Shown: one piece after another, positions 1 to 9,819 of the stretch
How positions within the stretch are numbered: the first letter of the stretch is position 1
How the letters are laid out: every line of letters begins with the position of its first letter
NCBI GenBank assembly: GCA_963691705.1
Contig: OY829545.1
Location: forward strand, 15,451,569-15,515,568
DNA: 64,000 nucleotides
DNA from: Viola odorata
Lineage: Eukaryota; Streptophyta; Magnoliopsida; Malpighiales; Violaceae
Direction: 5' to 3'
The notes under the pieces: model-generated
Told to the model about the DNA's origin: nothing
Databases searched by the model: none
What the model saw: the letters and a program-made list of their open reading frames with translations, nothing else
Made by a program: the position numbers and the translations under genes

Positions 1-890
1 TTGTTAAACTAAAACTCTCCTTGTTTCACCGTGGTAGTAAAAAAGTGTTTGTTTACCTTGGTAAAAATGAGTGGACACCGAGTGTGGCGGATATTTTTTA
101 CCACTATTCGTAAGGCTCCTTCAGCACTTAGAAGTTAGAACTCACATCTAATAGTTTTACTTCCTCATTCGTATAGCCAGAAGTGGATATAAAACACAAA
201 GTTGTCATGAGAACACTCTAGTTCTACATCAACGAGAAGAACATTCGCCACCCTTTGATTACGCAAGAGAAACTCACTTAGATAATCACAATCTTACCGC
301 TTTATTTACGGACATTCTATACACATGGTAAGGGAGAATATTTCAATATCTTGCACAAATCTACTCCCCCATAATCAATATTGAGGCCAGATTTTATATC
401 CAAGTTTAAATCTTAACATCGTCTGTTCACATCTAAATTCAAGGCAATCGATACAGGTTTGAAATTACCACTAGTATTTCTAAGGTCGATTATAACGTGT
501 AGATAAAAAATTTATTCACACTTAACTTAAATTTTGAGTTTACCTTCACATAAATATTTTAAATTATTTTGAAATAGTTTTCCTTTTTGAATCAATAATT
601 GCTCCAATAGGTTTAGTTTTTTTTTATCTAAAATGCGTATCCCCCACTTTAAAGTCATAAGTTCAAGAAAAAAGCATATAAGAAGGTTTTATTTATGAAA
701 AAAACATACCTAGATGTGTGTTGAGCTTGCTCGAAGGCATTAGGGCCCAAATATGAGAGTATATCCATATCAAGCTCTACACTGAAAATGGGCTGTTATG
801 GTCGTATAGATGCTTTCTAAGGATCATTACTAGAGGCCCACAGGCTTTTAATCTTATAGTGAAAATGTCTTTTTTTTTACTAACTTACTA
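1..890. other. No gene seen
   Basis: AT-rich intergenic DNA. I found no reading frame with coding character, and no clear repeat boundaries, before the MITE that begins at 891. Confidence 0.6.
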
Positions 891-1020
891 CTCCCTCCCT
901 CCGGTATTCAATGTTTATCTTTTTGCTGTTTTTGTTACTGTAGCAATTATTTAACTTTTTAGTTTTTAAACTATTTTTTATTACTGTAGTAAAGAGACAA
1001 ATAAAAAAGACCGGAGCGAG
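891..1020. mobile_element. Stowaway-type MITE, 130 bp
   Basis: A 130 bp AT-rich element lies between TA dinucleotides (889-890 and 1021-1022). The left end reads CTCCCTCCCTCCGGT and the right end is the inverse of CTCGCTCCGGTC, so the termini are inverted repeats of the CTCCCTCC type typical of Stowaway, the non-autonomous Tc1/mariner elements of plants. It has no coding capacity. It would need a transposase such as the mariner-like one encoded downstream at 2964-4538, though that element's own ends differ beyond CTCCCTCC. Confidence 0.75.
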
Positions 1021-1022
1021 TA

Positions 1023-2532
1023 GTATATATATTTAACAGTTTAGAAAAATCACCGTAGCTTCGTACGGTGTGGTGACTTGGTCAGTGTCAGTAATGTGTT
1101 GTGTGCAATTGCAATGAGTGGCCTATAGAGTCTAAGACTATAAAGGCTGGCGTGATTGACTGGGCAAACCCAACCCTCACTCACAAATCAGATTAATCAA
1201 TCAACACCTTTAATTTGATGTTCTCTTTTGACCTTTCGTTGACTTGGATCAACCAAAAAGAATCATAGGGTCCTGTTCTGTCAATGTGATCATGAATCAT
1301 CATCATGCCTGATCGTGTTTGCTTGCTTGGGACTTGCACTTTTGGTCAGCAAACAAAGTAAACTACGATACTTTTTTTTTCCCTTTTTTCTTTTTTATTA
1401 TTGTTAGTAATAAAATAAAATTAAACTTTCCAACAATTCAATTGAGTGGCTGATTAATCCATATTTATGATTTGTAGGCTCATTTCAGGAGTTGGTTCTC
1501 TCCCAAATAACGGTTTTTGTTCTGAGAGTATTTAAGTTTGATCAAGAATTTGAGGGGTTAATAAAATTACCCCTTCACGTGAATCGCACGTGGACGTCCA
1601 TTTGAATGGAAAATCAGACGAAAGGGAGTAATTGCATTTCACACAACACATTACTAAAAATTCATATGCTGAAATTAATATTTTTTTTATTTGGTGTATT
1701 TGAATTTGACCAAGAGTTCGAAGGGTTAATAAAATTACCCTCTTAAATTAAATAACTTTTTTTTTTATGTTTTATACGTACTAAGGAAATTACTTTCACA
1801 TTTTTTAAAGTTTGTATTTGATATTAGTATTCTCTTATTTTATTTTATTTGATTTACTCTATTATTTATACTAATTATTTCTTTTTAATAATAATAAAAA
1901 TCATTTAAAATGTAATAAAATAATATTTAATTTGAGATGAAGGGAGTAAATGTTTTGATGGTGTATGTTTGTACGGTGATTGATGGGTTTGGGCGTGGGG
2001 TCCTACGATCATTTTTTAACTTTTTATCTTTTTCCTGGTGTAAAATAAATAAGTTTCTGGCCCCCTCTCCGTCATGTGCGTGCTGAGCCTGAGTCTGCTG
2101 AGTGAAATTTTAGGATCGGGAATCTCTGATGATGAGACCAAATCACTTCCAAAAATTTTGGGGAGGAAATATTTTTGATGTGATGGAAGGAGTAAATGTA
2201 AGAGAAATTGATTTTCTGATGAAATAAATATTTTTTAAAAAATTGTGCAAATTTCGATTTAAAATATATAATATTATTCTATGTAATGAGATCAATGGAG
2301 ATTTTATTTCCCCAACAAAAAGTCACTTGTTCTAAAATAAAGAGGCTACTATTATTAGCGTCTTAATTACTGTTTAGTTGTCTGTTTCACGTTAGGTCAG
2401 GAGTCCTAATTATGTCATTGATACGCAAAGTGAAACAGTTGCTAAGATTGATTGGAATTGTGGCATAAGAGTGATGTAGTAGTATAGTAAAAACGTACTG
2501 CTGGTAATTTTGTACTACTCAGTACTCACTAG
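1023..2532. other. Intergenic; one 46 bp direct repeat
   Basis: No gene seen. Two imperfect 46 bp copies in the same orientation (1528-1573 and 1696-1741) share the core AGGGGTTAATAAAATTACCC and flank sequence containing a CACGTG at about 1578. They may be remnants of an unrecognised short element. Confidence 0.45.
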
Positions 2533-2534
2533 TA

Positions 2535-2559
2535 ATCCCTCCCAAATCTTTTATTTGAC
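2535..2559 (+). repeat. Left terminal inverted repeat of the MLE
   Basis: The 25 bp terminus begins ATCCCTCCC and matches the inverse of 19067-19091 except at positions 1, 20 and 21. The flanking TA is at 2533-2534. Confidence 0.85.
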
Positions 2560-2895
2560 GCGGGCTCACCTTTCTCTTGGATTAAGGAAGTTTGGGCTTC
2601 GCACTGTACATGACAGGAATTGGTCGCACGATGGCGCAAGTTGTGCTGGGCCCCAGCTTTTTTATTTTCTTGGCCCATAATCGATCCCAAGTTCGAGCCT
2701 CCCTAACACCGTTTGAAGCTCCAATCCTTCTTCGTTTTTTTCCAGCCCATTTAAACTCAAATTTCCATCACTATTCAACGAATAACTCCATCAACCCTAA
2801 CCCGCGAGAATCGAAACCCAAAATTTTGATGCAAATTCAAACGCATTTCTGTTTCCCTCCTTGAGAAACAGTGCAGATCAGTTTGAATTAGAAAA

Positions 2896-2967
2896 ATGGA
2901 TTTCAAATTTCCATCACCCTTCTACTCCAACCATTCCATAGAGGCCAAAACCAGAACTCTGAAATGA
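2896..2967 (+). promoter_or_regulatory. Upstream ORF overlapping the transposase start
   Basis: A 23-codon reading frame starts at ATG 2896 and its TGA stop (2965-2967) overlaps the transposase ATG (2964-2966) as ATGA. Ribosomes that read the uORF would end exactly on the main start, so it could limit transposase output or allow reinitiation. The sequence shows the arrangement; its effect is inference. Confidence 0.45.
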
Positions 2968-4538
2968 ATTTCCCCCTCTTCGATCTTAACGATTTGCCAC
3001 TCAGTCAACATTCTGACGATATCAACTCCCTTGGACTAGATGACTTCTTGTCGGATGGGGCATCATTTTTTGGAAGTGACAACATCAATGTCACCGCGAA
3101 TGAGGAGCTCGACGAAGGTATCAACAACCCTGTAATCAATCCAGAAGGAGGAGCTTTACAATTGGAAACAAGAGGTACGTAATTTTGATGTCAATTACAT
3201 TACCTCAACTTCCAATTACGTGTCTTTCCTTATGTCTGACGCATGTCACCGTTGATCGGTATAGTTACTAAAAAAGAGTTGAGCGACATAGACAGACTGG
3301 CTGCATATCAATGTCTTCTGGAAAGAATGGTAAATGGTGTTTTGAAGATAGGCGCAACAAGGGAGGTAGCAGGAATGTATGGAGTGGGAATAAGATCAAT
3401 TCAAAGGCTTTGGCAACGAGCAAGGGAATCAGGTAACCACGATCATCACAAACGTAGAGTTACTAATTGTGGTAGGAAAAGAATCGAAATTGATTTGGAT
3501 CGAATGAGAGATATTCCTCTAGGGAAGAGGACTACAATTAAGAGCCTTTCTATTGCTCTCGGTGTTTCCACACATTTTGTGTATAAGAGGTTAAGAGAGG
3601 GAGTGATCAGATGGCACACAAATGTACTGAAGCCAACTCTGACTATTGACAACCTGATAAGTAGAATGAAGCATTGCATGTCCAATATTGACCCATCCTC
3701 GTTACCTCATCAACCAACTTTCAATAAAATGCAGAACACGATTCATATTGATGAAAAATGGTTCTATCTGAGCAAGAAATCACAGAGGTATTATCTATTG
3801 CAGGACGAGACTGATCTGGTAAGGACCATTAAGAACTCAAACTTCATTCCAAAGGTAATATTTTTAGCAGCAATTGCGAGGCCTAGATATGATTCTAATG
3901 GGTTTTGTACATTTGATGGGAAAATTGGGGTGTTTCCATTAGTTGAATCAGTACATGCTGTTAGATCCAGTCATAACAGGCCCCGTGGGACCATTGAGAT
4001 AAAACCAATCAATAACATAACCAGAGATGTAATTAGGCAGTTCATGATATGCAAAGTGTTGCCAGCCATTGCAAATAAATGGCCTACGAATATTAGTATG
4101 GAAAGGATTTTCATTCAACAAGACAATGCGAAGACCCATATTTATGATGATGATGTTGAATTTTTATGTGCAGTTGAGGCAAGTGGACTGAATGTGTCTC
4201 TTGTTTGTCAGCCTCCTAACTCTCCAGATTTAAATGTCTTAGACTTAGGTTTTTTTAGAGCAATTCAGTCACTCCAAAGCAAGGAGTGTGCCAAGTCAAA
4301 TGTTGAATTAATTGCTGCAGTTGAAGATGCATATAACAATTTCTCAGTGAAGAAGAGCAACTACATCTTCCTAACCTTGCAGACCTGCATGATTGAAGTA
4401 TTGAAGTGTGGTGGGAGCAACATTTATAAGATCCCTCACATCAAGAAGCGAGCTCTTGAAAGATTAGGTTCAATACCCTCAGCAATACAGTGCCCCATGG
4501 ATGTGTATGCCACAACATTTGCACAATTCTCTCAATAA
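2964..4538 (+). CDS. Mariner-like transposase (DD39D), two exons
   Basis: Cut-and-paste transposase of the plant Tc1/mariner group; it would bind the element ends and excise and insert at TA. Exons 2964-3174 and 3265-4538, joined across a 90 nt GT-AG intron (GTACGT...TATAG) with the frame kept, give 494 residues. The N-terminus holds LFDLNDLPL (about residues 5-13), a DLNxLP motif like EAR repression motifs. A helix-turn-helix region lies at about residues 85-185. The catalytic triad is visible: D233 in HIDEKW, D357 in QQDNAKTH and D397 in NVLDLGFF, with exactly 39 residues between the last two, the plant DD39D spacing. No stop or frameshift is seen, so the protein may be functional. The ATG at 2964 is preferred because it is the first in-frame start of the DLN-bearing exon. 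A shorter frame from 3243 would lie partly in the intron. Confidence 0.88.
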
Positions 4539-5948
4539 CGTAATTGAGGTCAATTTTCTAACAATATTATGTTTGAGTATACCTGTTGTATGATATGATT
4601 GTTAGGGTTAACCTTGTGTATATGTTTGCAGGATTATGTGGAGCAGATTCATACTGGTGCATATAATCTATTTTTTGTGGACCATGAAGATTGTGTGTTC
4701 GTTTCCATATCCAATGCAGTCTGTAGATTATTTTGATATTCTGCATATGTGAAGTTTAGGTAGAATGACTTTTGTTAAGCCATCTGTTGAAGATGTAGAT
4801 GTGTAGATTAAGTGGAAACTCTGTTATGACTCGATATTTTGTTGTACAAAGTAATGTAAATGGAAAAACATAACTTTGTAAACTGCTTTAAAATGTAATG
4901 AAGGTGTTTCTGAATTTATTCCTTCTATACTTTGCATTACATTTGATATGGTAAGAATGAAATCTGTACACTGCTTACAATTACAATGAATTCACTTTCT
5001 ATCTAAGTGTTACCCTGTACAAATAAGAGTTTTCATTCACTAAATTGACCATTCTATAGATCTCCTGTTTGCTCTAACTCTTCCACCTGCATCCCCTGTT
5101 TCTTTGAACACATTGTGCACCTCCAAAATAGATTTCTAACTCATCTGCAAATAGGCAATAGAGTAATATAAACTTTTTTTTTCAAAAGAAAAGAAAAGAA
5201 AAGAAAAGAAATTAAGGTAGGTACCAATACCATAGGTTGACCATACTCCATTAGATTGGTGAGAGGAACAGAACACCAACATGAATCATTGCACGAAATT
5301 CATGCAGCCAACTAGTTTTTTCTTGGAATGTTGTTCAGGACAGTACAGTACACTAAAAAAAACAGTCATCTATATGCAATATTTGAGGTAAAGATCAAAA
5401 CTTTGAGCTTGTTTATGCAGCAAAACGATCATGCTTTTACACTTGGTGATCTGGTTTTATGGGCCATTCTAATTTTAGTAAATTACTACAATTATGCATG
5501 GCTAGGACATACTAAGAATGCCAAACAACCATCACAATAAAGCAAGCATCACATTATATGAATTTCCAAATCAAATCCGCAAGGAGTCTAGGTGTATTAC
5601 AAGAAGACAAATACTTAAAAGTCCTGCATCCATGAAAACAATAAACTCTTGCATCCATGAAAATAGTCATGTCTTGCATCTATGAAATGCACAATGTCTA
5701 TTAAATTAAAGCACATATATTCAGCAAAAAATCCAAGCAAGTTGCACACATCAAACCAGGAACAAATCTAATTACCATAATGATTATATAAAATACTAAA
5801 GCAGTACAAAAAATCCACAACTCCATAATATACATTGTTGCAGTTAATAGCATAATCTACCAACACATTTGCAGAATATACACAAGACTTGAAGAACTGC
5901 TAAGCAAAAAAGTTCAACATCATTCTCCTATCTAAGGAAGCAACTTCC
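4539..5948. other. MLE interior between convergent genes
   Basis: This region is the shared 3' side of the transposase gene and of the minus-strand gene. It contains an (AAAAG)n microsatellite at about 5187-5210 and three short copies of a CTTGCATC(C/T)ATGAAA-like phrase between 5620 and 5690. I see no further coding region. Confidence 0.5.
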
Positions 5949-6554
5949 CTAATAGAAATCTGGTAGAAGAATGTGCAGCATCAAAATGAATTCCCTCTCA
6001 TCCACACCATCTGTAAATTTCCAACGACCGGCTGCTGGCAATTTGTTGAGATCGAAGTCCCTTTCTTCATTGAACTCAGGCTTTGGAATTTCTGGTTCAC
6101 GTTCATTAGCATTAACATGAGGTAGTTGATTCAAATCAATTACTCTAATTTCCTCAACTCTCGGAGAGAAAGGGGCAGAGATATCCACAAGTGGTAATTC
6201 GTTAAGATCAAAATCCAAAGGGAGTTTTGTGTTTACCTCTTTCATTCCATTTTCAGATTTACAAACCCTAGAAACAAAAGGCTCCACTGATTCTTTGTGC
6301 TCTGCCCTCGGTGCTCTGTCACTTCCCTCAAACCTTGAAATTGCTTCTTGGCCATTATCGTCCTCCATTAAGGTTCCATTTTCCTCATTGTCATACGTGT
6401 CTGCAACTATCTCGTCAGAAATGACATCTTTCTCTTCTATCGCAGCCATCTCAGAGTCATTGACGGTAATAGAGTTGGGCACAACCATGTTGTCGCAACT
6501 ATCAAAATGAAAATAACTATCGTCCTGTGAATCTTCATAGTAGAACCCCTCCAT
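5949..6554 (-). CDS. Acidic protein with three DLNxLP (EAR-type) motifs, second gene of the MLE
   Basis: An open frame of 201 residues reads inward from the right end of the MLE, convergent with the transposase. I do not recognise the family. The protein is acidic and low in complexity, and its C-terminal half has three spaced motifs: DFDLNELPL, VIDLNQLPH and DFDLNKLPA. DLNxxP is the known EAR signature that recruits TOPLESS-type co-repressors in plants, and the transposase N-terminus has the same signature. The start at 6554 is chosen because the longer frame (to 6734) runs into the retrotransposon LTR. The Athila insertion lies 102 bp upstream of this ATG and has cut the gene off from the MLE right end, its presumed promoter. 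The C-terminus could be altered by an unseen intron. Function is inference; it could be an accessory regulator or a captured host sequence. Confidence 0.6.
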   Translation of the reverse strand: MEGFYYEDSQDDSYFHFDSCDNMVVPNSITVNDSEMAAIEEKDVISDEIVADTYDNEENGTLMEDDNGQEAISRFEGSDRAPRAEHKESVEPFVSRVCKSENGMKEVNTKLPLDFDLNELPLVDISAPFSPRVEEIRVIDLNQLPHVNANEREPEIPKPEFNEERDFDLNKLPAAGRWKFTDGVDEREFILMLHILLPDFY

Positions 6555-6651
6555 TTCTTGAGTAACTCGCACTTTGGATGAGAGAAAGAAGTGGGCAAGA
6601 AGGAGAATTGAAAGAAGAGGGAAGCGTTGGAGGTGAAAATGAAAAATAAAG

Positions 6652-6656
6652 CAGGC
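6652..6656. repeat. Athila target-site duplication, left copy (CAGGC)
   Basis: CAGGC directly precedes the 5' LTR and is repeated exactly at 18882-18886 after the 3' LTR. A 5 bp duplication is the usual Ty3/gypsy length. Confidence 0.9.
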
Positions 6657-8122
6657 TGATTGACGCTTTATTCCATGTGTTTTTACCACTGTAAAACTCC
6701 CTTTTTGTGGCAGAAATAATTCTTTCGACGTCAATTTGGGTTATTTTGGCAAATCTTGGGTAAGACTGGTTTTTGGAAGAATCGGGTGCTGGAGCGAAAG
6801 GTTGGCAATCTTAGCCGCGTGTCTTGGCTAAGATTGCAGAATAGAGACGTGCACACTAGGGACTCAAGGAAGCAAGATCAGATCGGAAGACCAGCTGGCG
6901 ATTACATCCGCTAGAAGAAATCTTTGATGTAATCCTATTTGAACAAAAACACTTTGTTATTTTATTATTATTATCGCTTTAGGATTTAAAAACAATTGGG
7001 ATTTCTATCCCTACTTTTTAGTTAATTTGAATTGAGGAGTTTGGAAAGAAACGTGAAGGGCGGGGACTCTAACCTTATTTAAGGTTAGGGAAGGCTGTCA
7101 ATTACGCAACTCTCCATTCTCCTCTCTTCTGGGTTTTTTGTAAACATTCGGCTGTGGTATTTCCTTTAGGAATATCGCATTTTAAATTAAATTCATGTTC
7201 TTCAATTATTTCTCTTTTCCTTTGATCATGATATCTAGTAGCTAAACACCTAGTTCTTGGTAAGGGTCGAGTGAGCATGTTTGTAAATCATGAGACTATT
7301 GGTCTTAAGTATCCTATCAGTCGTATTCGATTCAAGTTCCGTTTTAACAAACCGGTTCCCCTCTAGGCCAAGACTTGATCGATCTTAGCCAAGACGACGA
7401 ATTTGCAGTCAGTCACTGAGGGGACGAGTGAAACTGAAGTGACGAAGTAGATGGCTAACCTCGCGGGGGTTAGTGAATTTGGATCGATATAGGCCTAACC
7501 AGATTGACGACCTAGGGCTCCGAGTTGGGAGTAGCTTGGCCTAGACTCTATCTTTCCCTACGCCATTGAGAAAAGGCATGTGCCTCAAGCCAGCAGCCAA
7601 TTGGATAAACCCTTTAGCCAGCAAGGTGTCCACTGGCCAGGATCACTCGGAAAGGGGGTACCCTCCAAGTGATTTGAATAGGAGGAAAGTAGGATTGGAA
7701 AGGGCTTCCTCCCAATCTATAGCAGAGTTATGATAGAGAAGGAGAAAATATTATAGTCTATGATCGATTACTCAAGCAAAGTGCTCACGAATTCACCCTT
7801 ACCAGGAATCTACCCCACGAAAGTTCCAACCAATCTCAACCAACAATCTTAGCTAAGATTCACTTCTGCTTAAGGTTGTTTCTGATAAATTAGTTTTTGC
7901 TTATTCTCTTTTATGCTTTGTTTATCTTAACTGCAGAAACAACAAACCCTCAACTCCAGTGACGAGGAAGTCGAGTCAAGACTACGATACACCACCAAGA
8001 TCTCTGTGGACGAACCTCTTATCGCAATCTACAAGTCCCTTATGGACGAGTGATAAGTTGTATTCCTACCCCATTTTCTATATCTTTTTACAACTAAATT
8101 TGATGCCCTCGACACCCAATCA
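6657..8122 (+). repeat. 5' LTR of Athila element
   Basis: The 1466 bp repeat begins TGATTG and ends CAATCA. It contains a 12 bp inverted repeat with a 9 nt loop (6805-6837), a perfect 16 bp palindrome (7845-7860) and copies of a CTTAGCYAAGA motif. The transcription start and the R region could not be placed with confidence. Confidence 0.95.
6805..6837. repeat. LTR stem-loop with a 12 bp perfect stem
   Basis: GCAATCTTAGCC and its exact inverse complement GGCTAAGATTGC flank a 9 nt loop. The 3' LTR copy (about 17564-17596) has one base change in the stem. It may be a transcript structure or a paired binding site. Confidence 0.7.
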
Positions 8123-8127
8123 AATTT

Positions 8128-8145
8128 TGGCGCCGTTGCCGGGGA
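8128..8145 (+). other. Primer binding site, tRNA-Asp
   Basis: TGGCGCCGTTGCCGGGGA starts 5 bp after the 5' LTR and is the complement of the last 18 nt of plant tRNA-Asp(GTC) including CCA. It primes minus-strand DNA synthesis. This primer is typical of Athila and related elements. Confidence 0.93.
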
Positions 8146-8199
8146 TCTTCTGACGGTGTATTTTGTAGTTTTGTTTTTTTTTATTTCTGTCTTTCGCAG

Positions 8200-9441
8200 T
8201 TGATGACCAGGTCCTCAAAGGAAGAACTACTACCTTTGAATCCAGAACTCACAAGGACCGAAACCCAAATCAGAAAGAAATCTAAGAGGAAATTCGTTGG
8301 TGAATTTTCGAGAACTCAATCAGAAACTGATTCCAGCAACAGTCTAGGCCAAGATCAGAGCCCAGCTGAGAATCCAATACCAAACATGGAAGAAAACCAA
8401 GAAGAACAGACGATGAGAGAACAAAACAGCGGGGCAGAACGAGTGACCTACTCCTGTATTAATCTACCCCCGATGGCTAATGATTGGTCCATCAAGACAA
8501 ACATCATTGCCAACTTAACCAAATTTCATGGCCACTCAAACGAGAATCCGTATAACCATTTGAGGAACCTTCACCTCCAATGCGATACCCTCAAACCAGT
8601 AGGAGTAACAATCGAGAAAGCCAAACTGAAGTCATTTCCTTGGTCTCTCGAAGACTCAGCTAAGAATTGGTTCTATAGCTTGCCCCACAATACCATTACA
8701 ACCTGGGGAGACATGTCTGCTGCCTTCCTAAATAAATATTGGAATGCGACTAAGGCAGGGGCAGCAAGAAAAAGTTTAGTATCCATTCAGCAGAGAGGAG
8801 GAGAAAACTTGAGCGAATACCATCAAAGGTTTAGGGATCTTCAAGACATTTGCCCTACACATGGAGTGGCGGACCATCTCCTGATCCAATACTTCTATGA
8901 TGGAATGTGTGTAAAGGATAGGGAGAGGCTAGACTCAGCCGCTGGAGGAGCACTGCAAGATCTTACACCAACGAGAGCAAAATTACTTCTCCAAATAATG
9001 GCTGACAACAGCCAAAACAACGCCTTATCCGAGAGAAATTCTACACCTTCTTCTTTAAATGCAATAAATATGGAAAACAAGCTTGATAAGATTACTGACA
9101 TTTTGATGAATCTCTCTACAGGTACCCAATCCCAGGCACAAACTACAGTAGCAGCAGCCAATCTCATGCCCTCGGTTTGCGGGGTTTGCCAACAGCTAGA
9201 TCATCCAACCCATAGTTGTTATGTGGTGGAACAGCCGGGAGATCCATCTCCAACCTCAGTCAATGTGGCATATGGTTACAACCAAGGACAATCTAACAAT
9301 CAAGGGCAACCTAGGTTCCCACATGAAAGCAATCAATACTCCTGGAGACAGCATCCCAATCTAAGGTGGAGACAAGATCCGCCTCAGCCTAGCCAACCAA
9401 ATCAGCAACCAAACCAACAACAACAATACTTACCACAATAA
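8200..9441 (+). CDS. gag: Athila Gag (capsid/nucleocapsid region)
   Basis: The structural protein, 413 codons, forms the particle that packages the element RNA. The capsid core with the retrotransposon-gag pattern runs from about residue 95 to 265 (WSLEDSAKNWFYSLP, then LSEYHQRFRDL and LLIQYFYDGM). A single CxxC...H...C-like cluster (about residues 326-340: CGVCQQLDHPTHSC) resembles a zinc knuckle. The tail is rich in Gln, Asn and Pro. The frame ends at a TAA (9439-9441), after which the same frame continues into pol, so the stop truncates an originally continuous gag-pol. The start at 8200 follows the primer site by 55 nt. Confidence 0.88.
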   Translation: MMTRSSKEELLPLNPELTRTETQIRKKSKRKFVGEFSRTQSETDSSNSLGQDQSPAENPIPNMEENQEEQTMREQNSGAERVTYSCINLPPMANDWSIKTNIIANLTKFHGHSNENPYNHLRNLHLQCDTLKPVGVTIEKAKLKSFPWSLEDSAKNWFYSLPHNTITTWGDMSAAFLNKYWNATKAGAARKSLVSIQQRGGENLSEYHQRFRDLQDICPTHGVADHLLIQYFYDGMCVKDRERLDSAAGGALQDLTPTRAKLLLQIMADNSQNNALSERNSTPSSLNAINMENKLDKITDILMNLSTGTQSQAQTTVAAANLMPSVCGVCQQLDHPTHSCYVVEQPGDPSPTSVNVAYGYNQGQSNNQGQPRFPHESNQYSWRQHPNLRWRQDPPQPSQPNQQPNQQQQYLPQ

Positions 9442-9816
9442 TACAACCAACAGCCACAACAGTCTCCCATAAATTTCCAACACTTTGTACCCAGACCACC
9501 AGGAGCAAATCAATCCAATGCCCCTGTCCCACTTCCTACACCTCAACCGCTTAAGATTACCGGAGTACCTATCGAGGACAAAATGCAAAAATTCATGCAA
9601 GCAACTCAATCTAGCCTTGTTGAAATGCAAAAGCAAATAGGTCAGCTCACCCAACAGATCCAGCAAACAGGAACAAGTGGAAAATTACCTTCCACCACCG
9701 AGGATAACCCAAAGCACAATGTAAGTGCTATCCATCTAAGGAGTGGAAGTGTTCTACCTGAACGAAAGGGTGCGAAATCAGATCGAGAGATTCACAACCA
9801 ATCGTATGAAGACTAG
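9442..9816 (+). pseudogene. Gag-pol linker segment between two stop codons
   Basis: This stretch is in the same frame as gag and pol, bounded by TAA (9439-9441) and TAG (9814-9816). It encodes a Gln- and Pro-rich linker with a short coiled-coil-like stretch (about 9583-9670) and the phrase SAIHLRSG, which is usual before the protease in Athila polyproteins. The two stops cut the single polyprotein into pieces. Confidence 0.75.
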
Positions 9817-9819
9817 GAT

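Noticed and set aside
2592..2864. 90-codon frame before the transposase
   Set aside because: It lies in the MLE 5' region, is not continuous with the transposase exons and has no recognisable features; most likely untranslated leader.
6555..6734. N-terminal extension of the EAR-motif protein
   Set aside because: Its first part is LTR sequence of the younger Athila insertion, so it cannot belong to the original gene.
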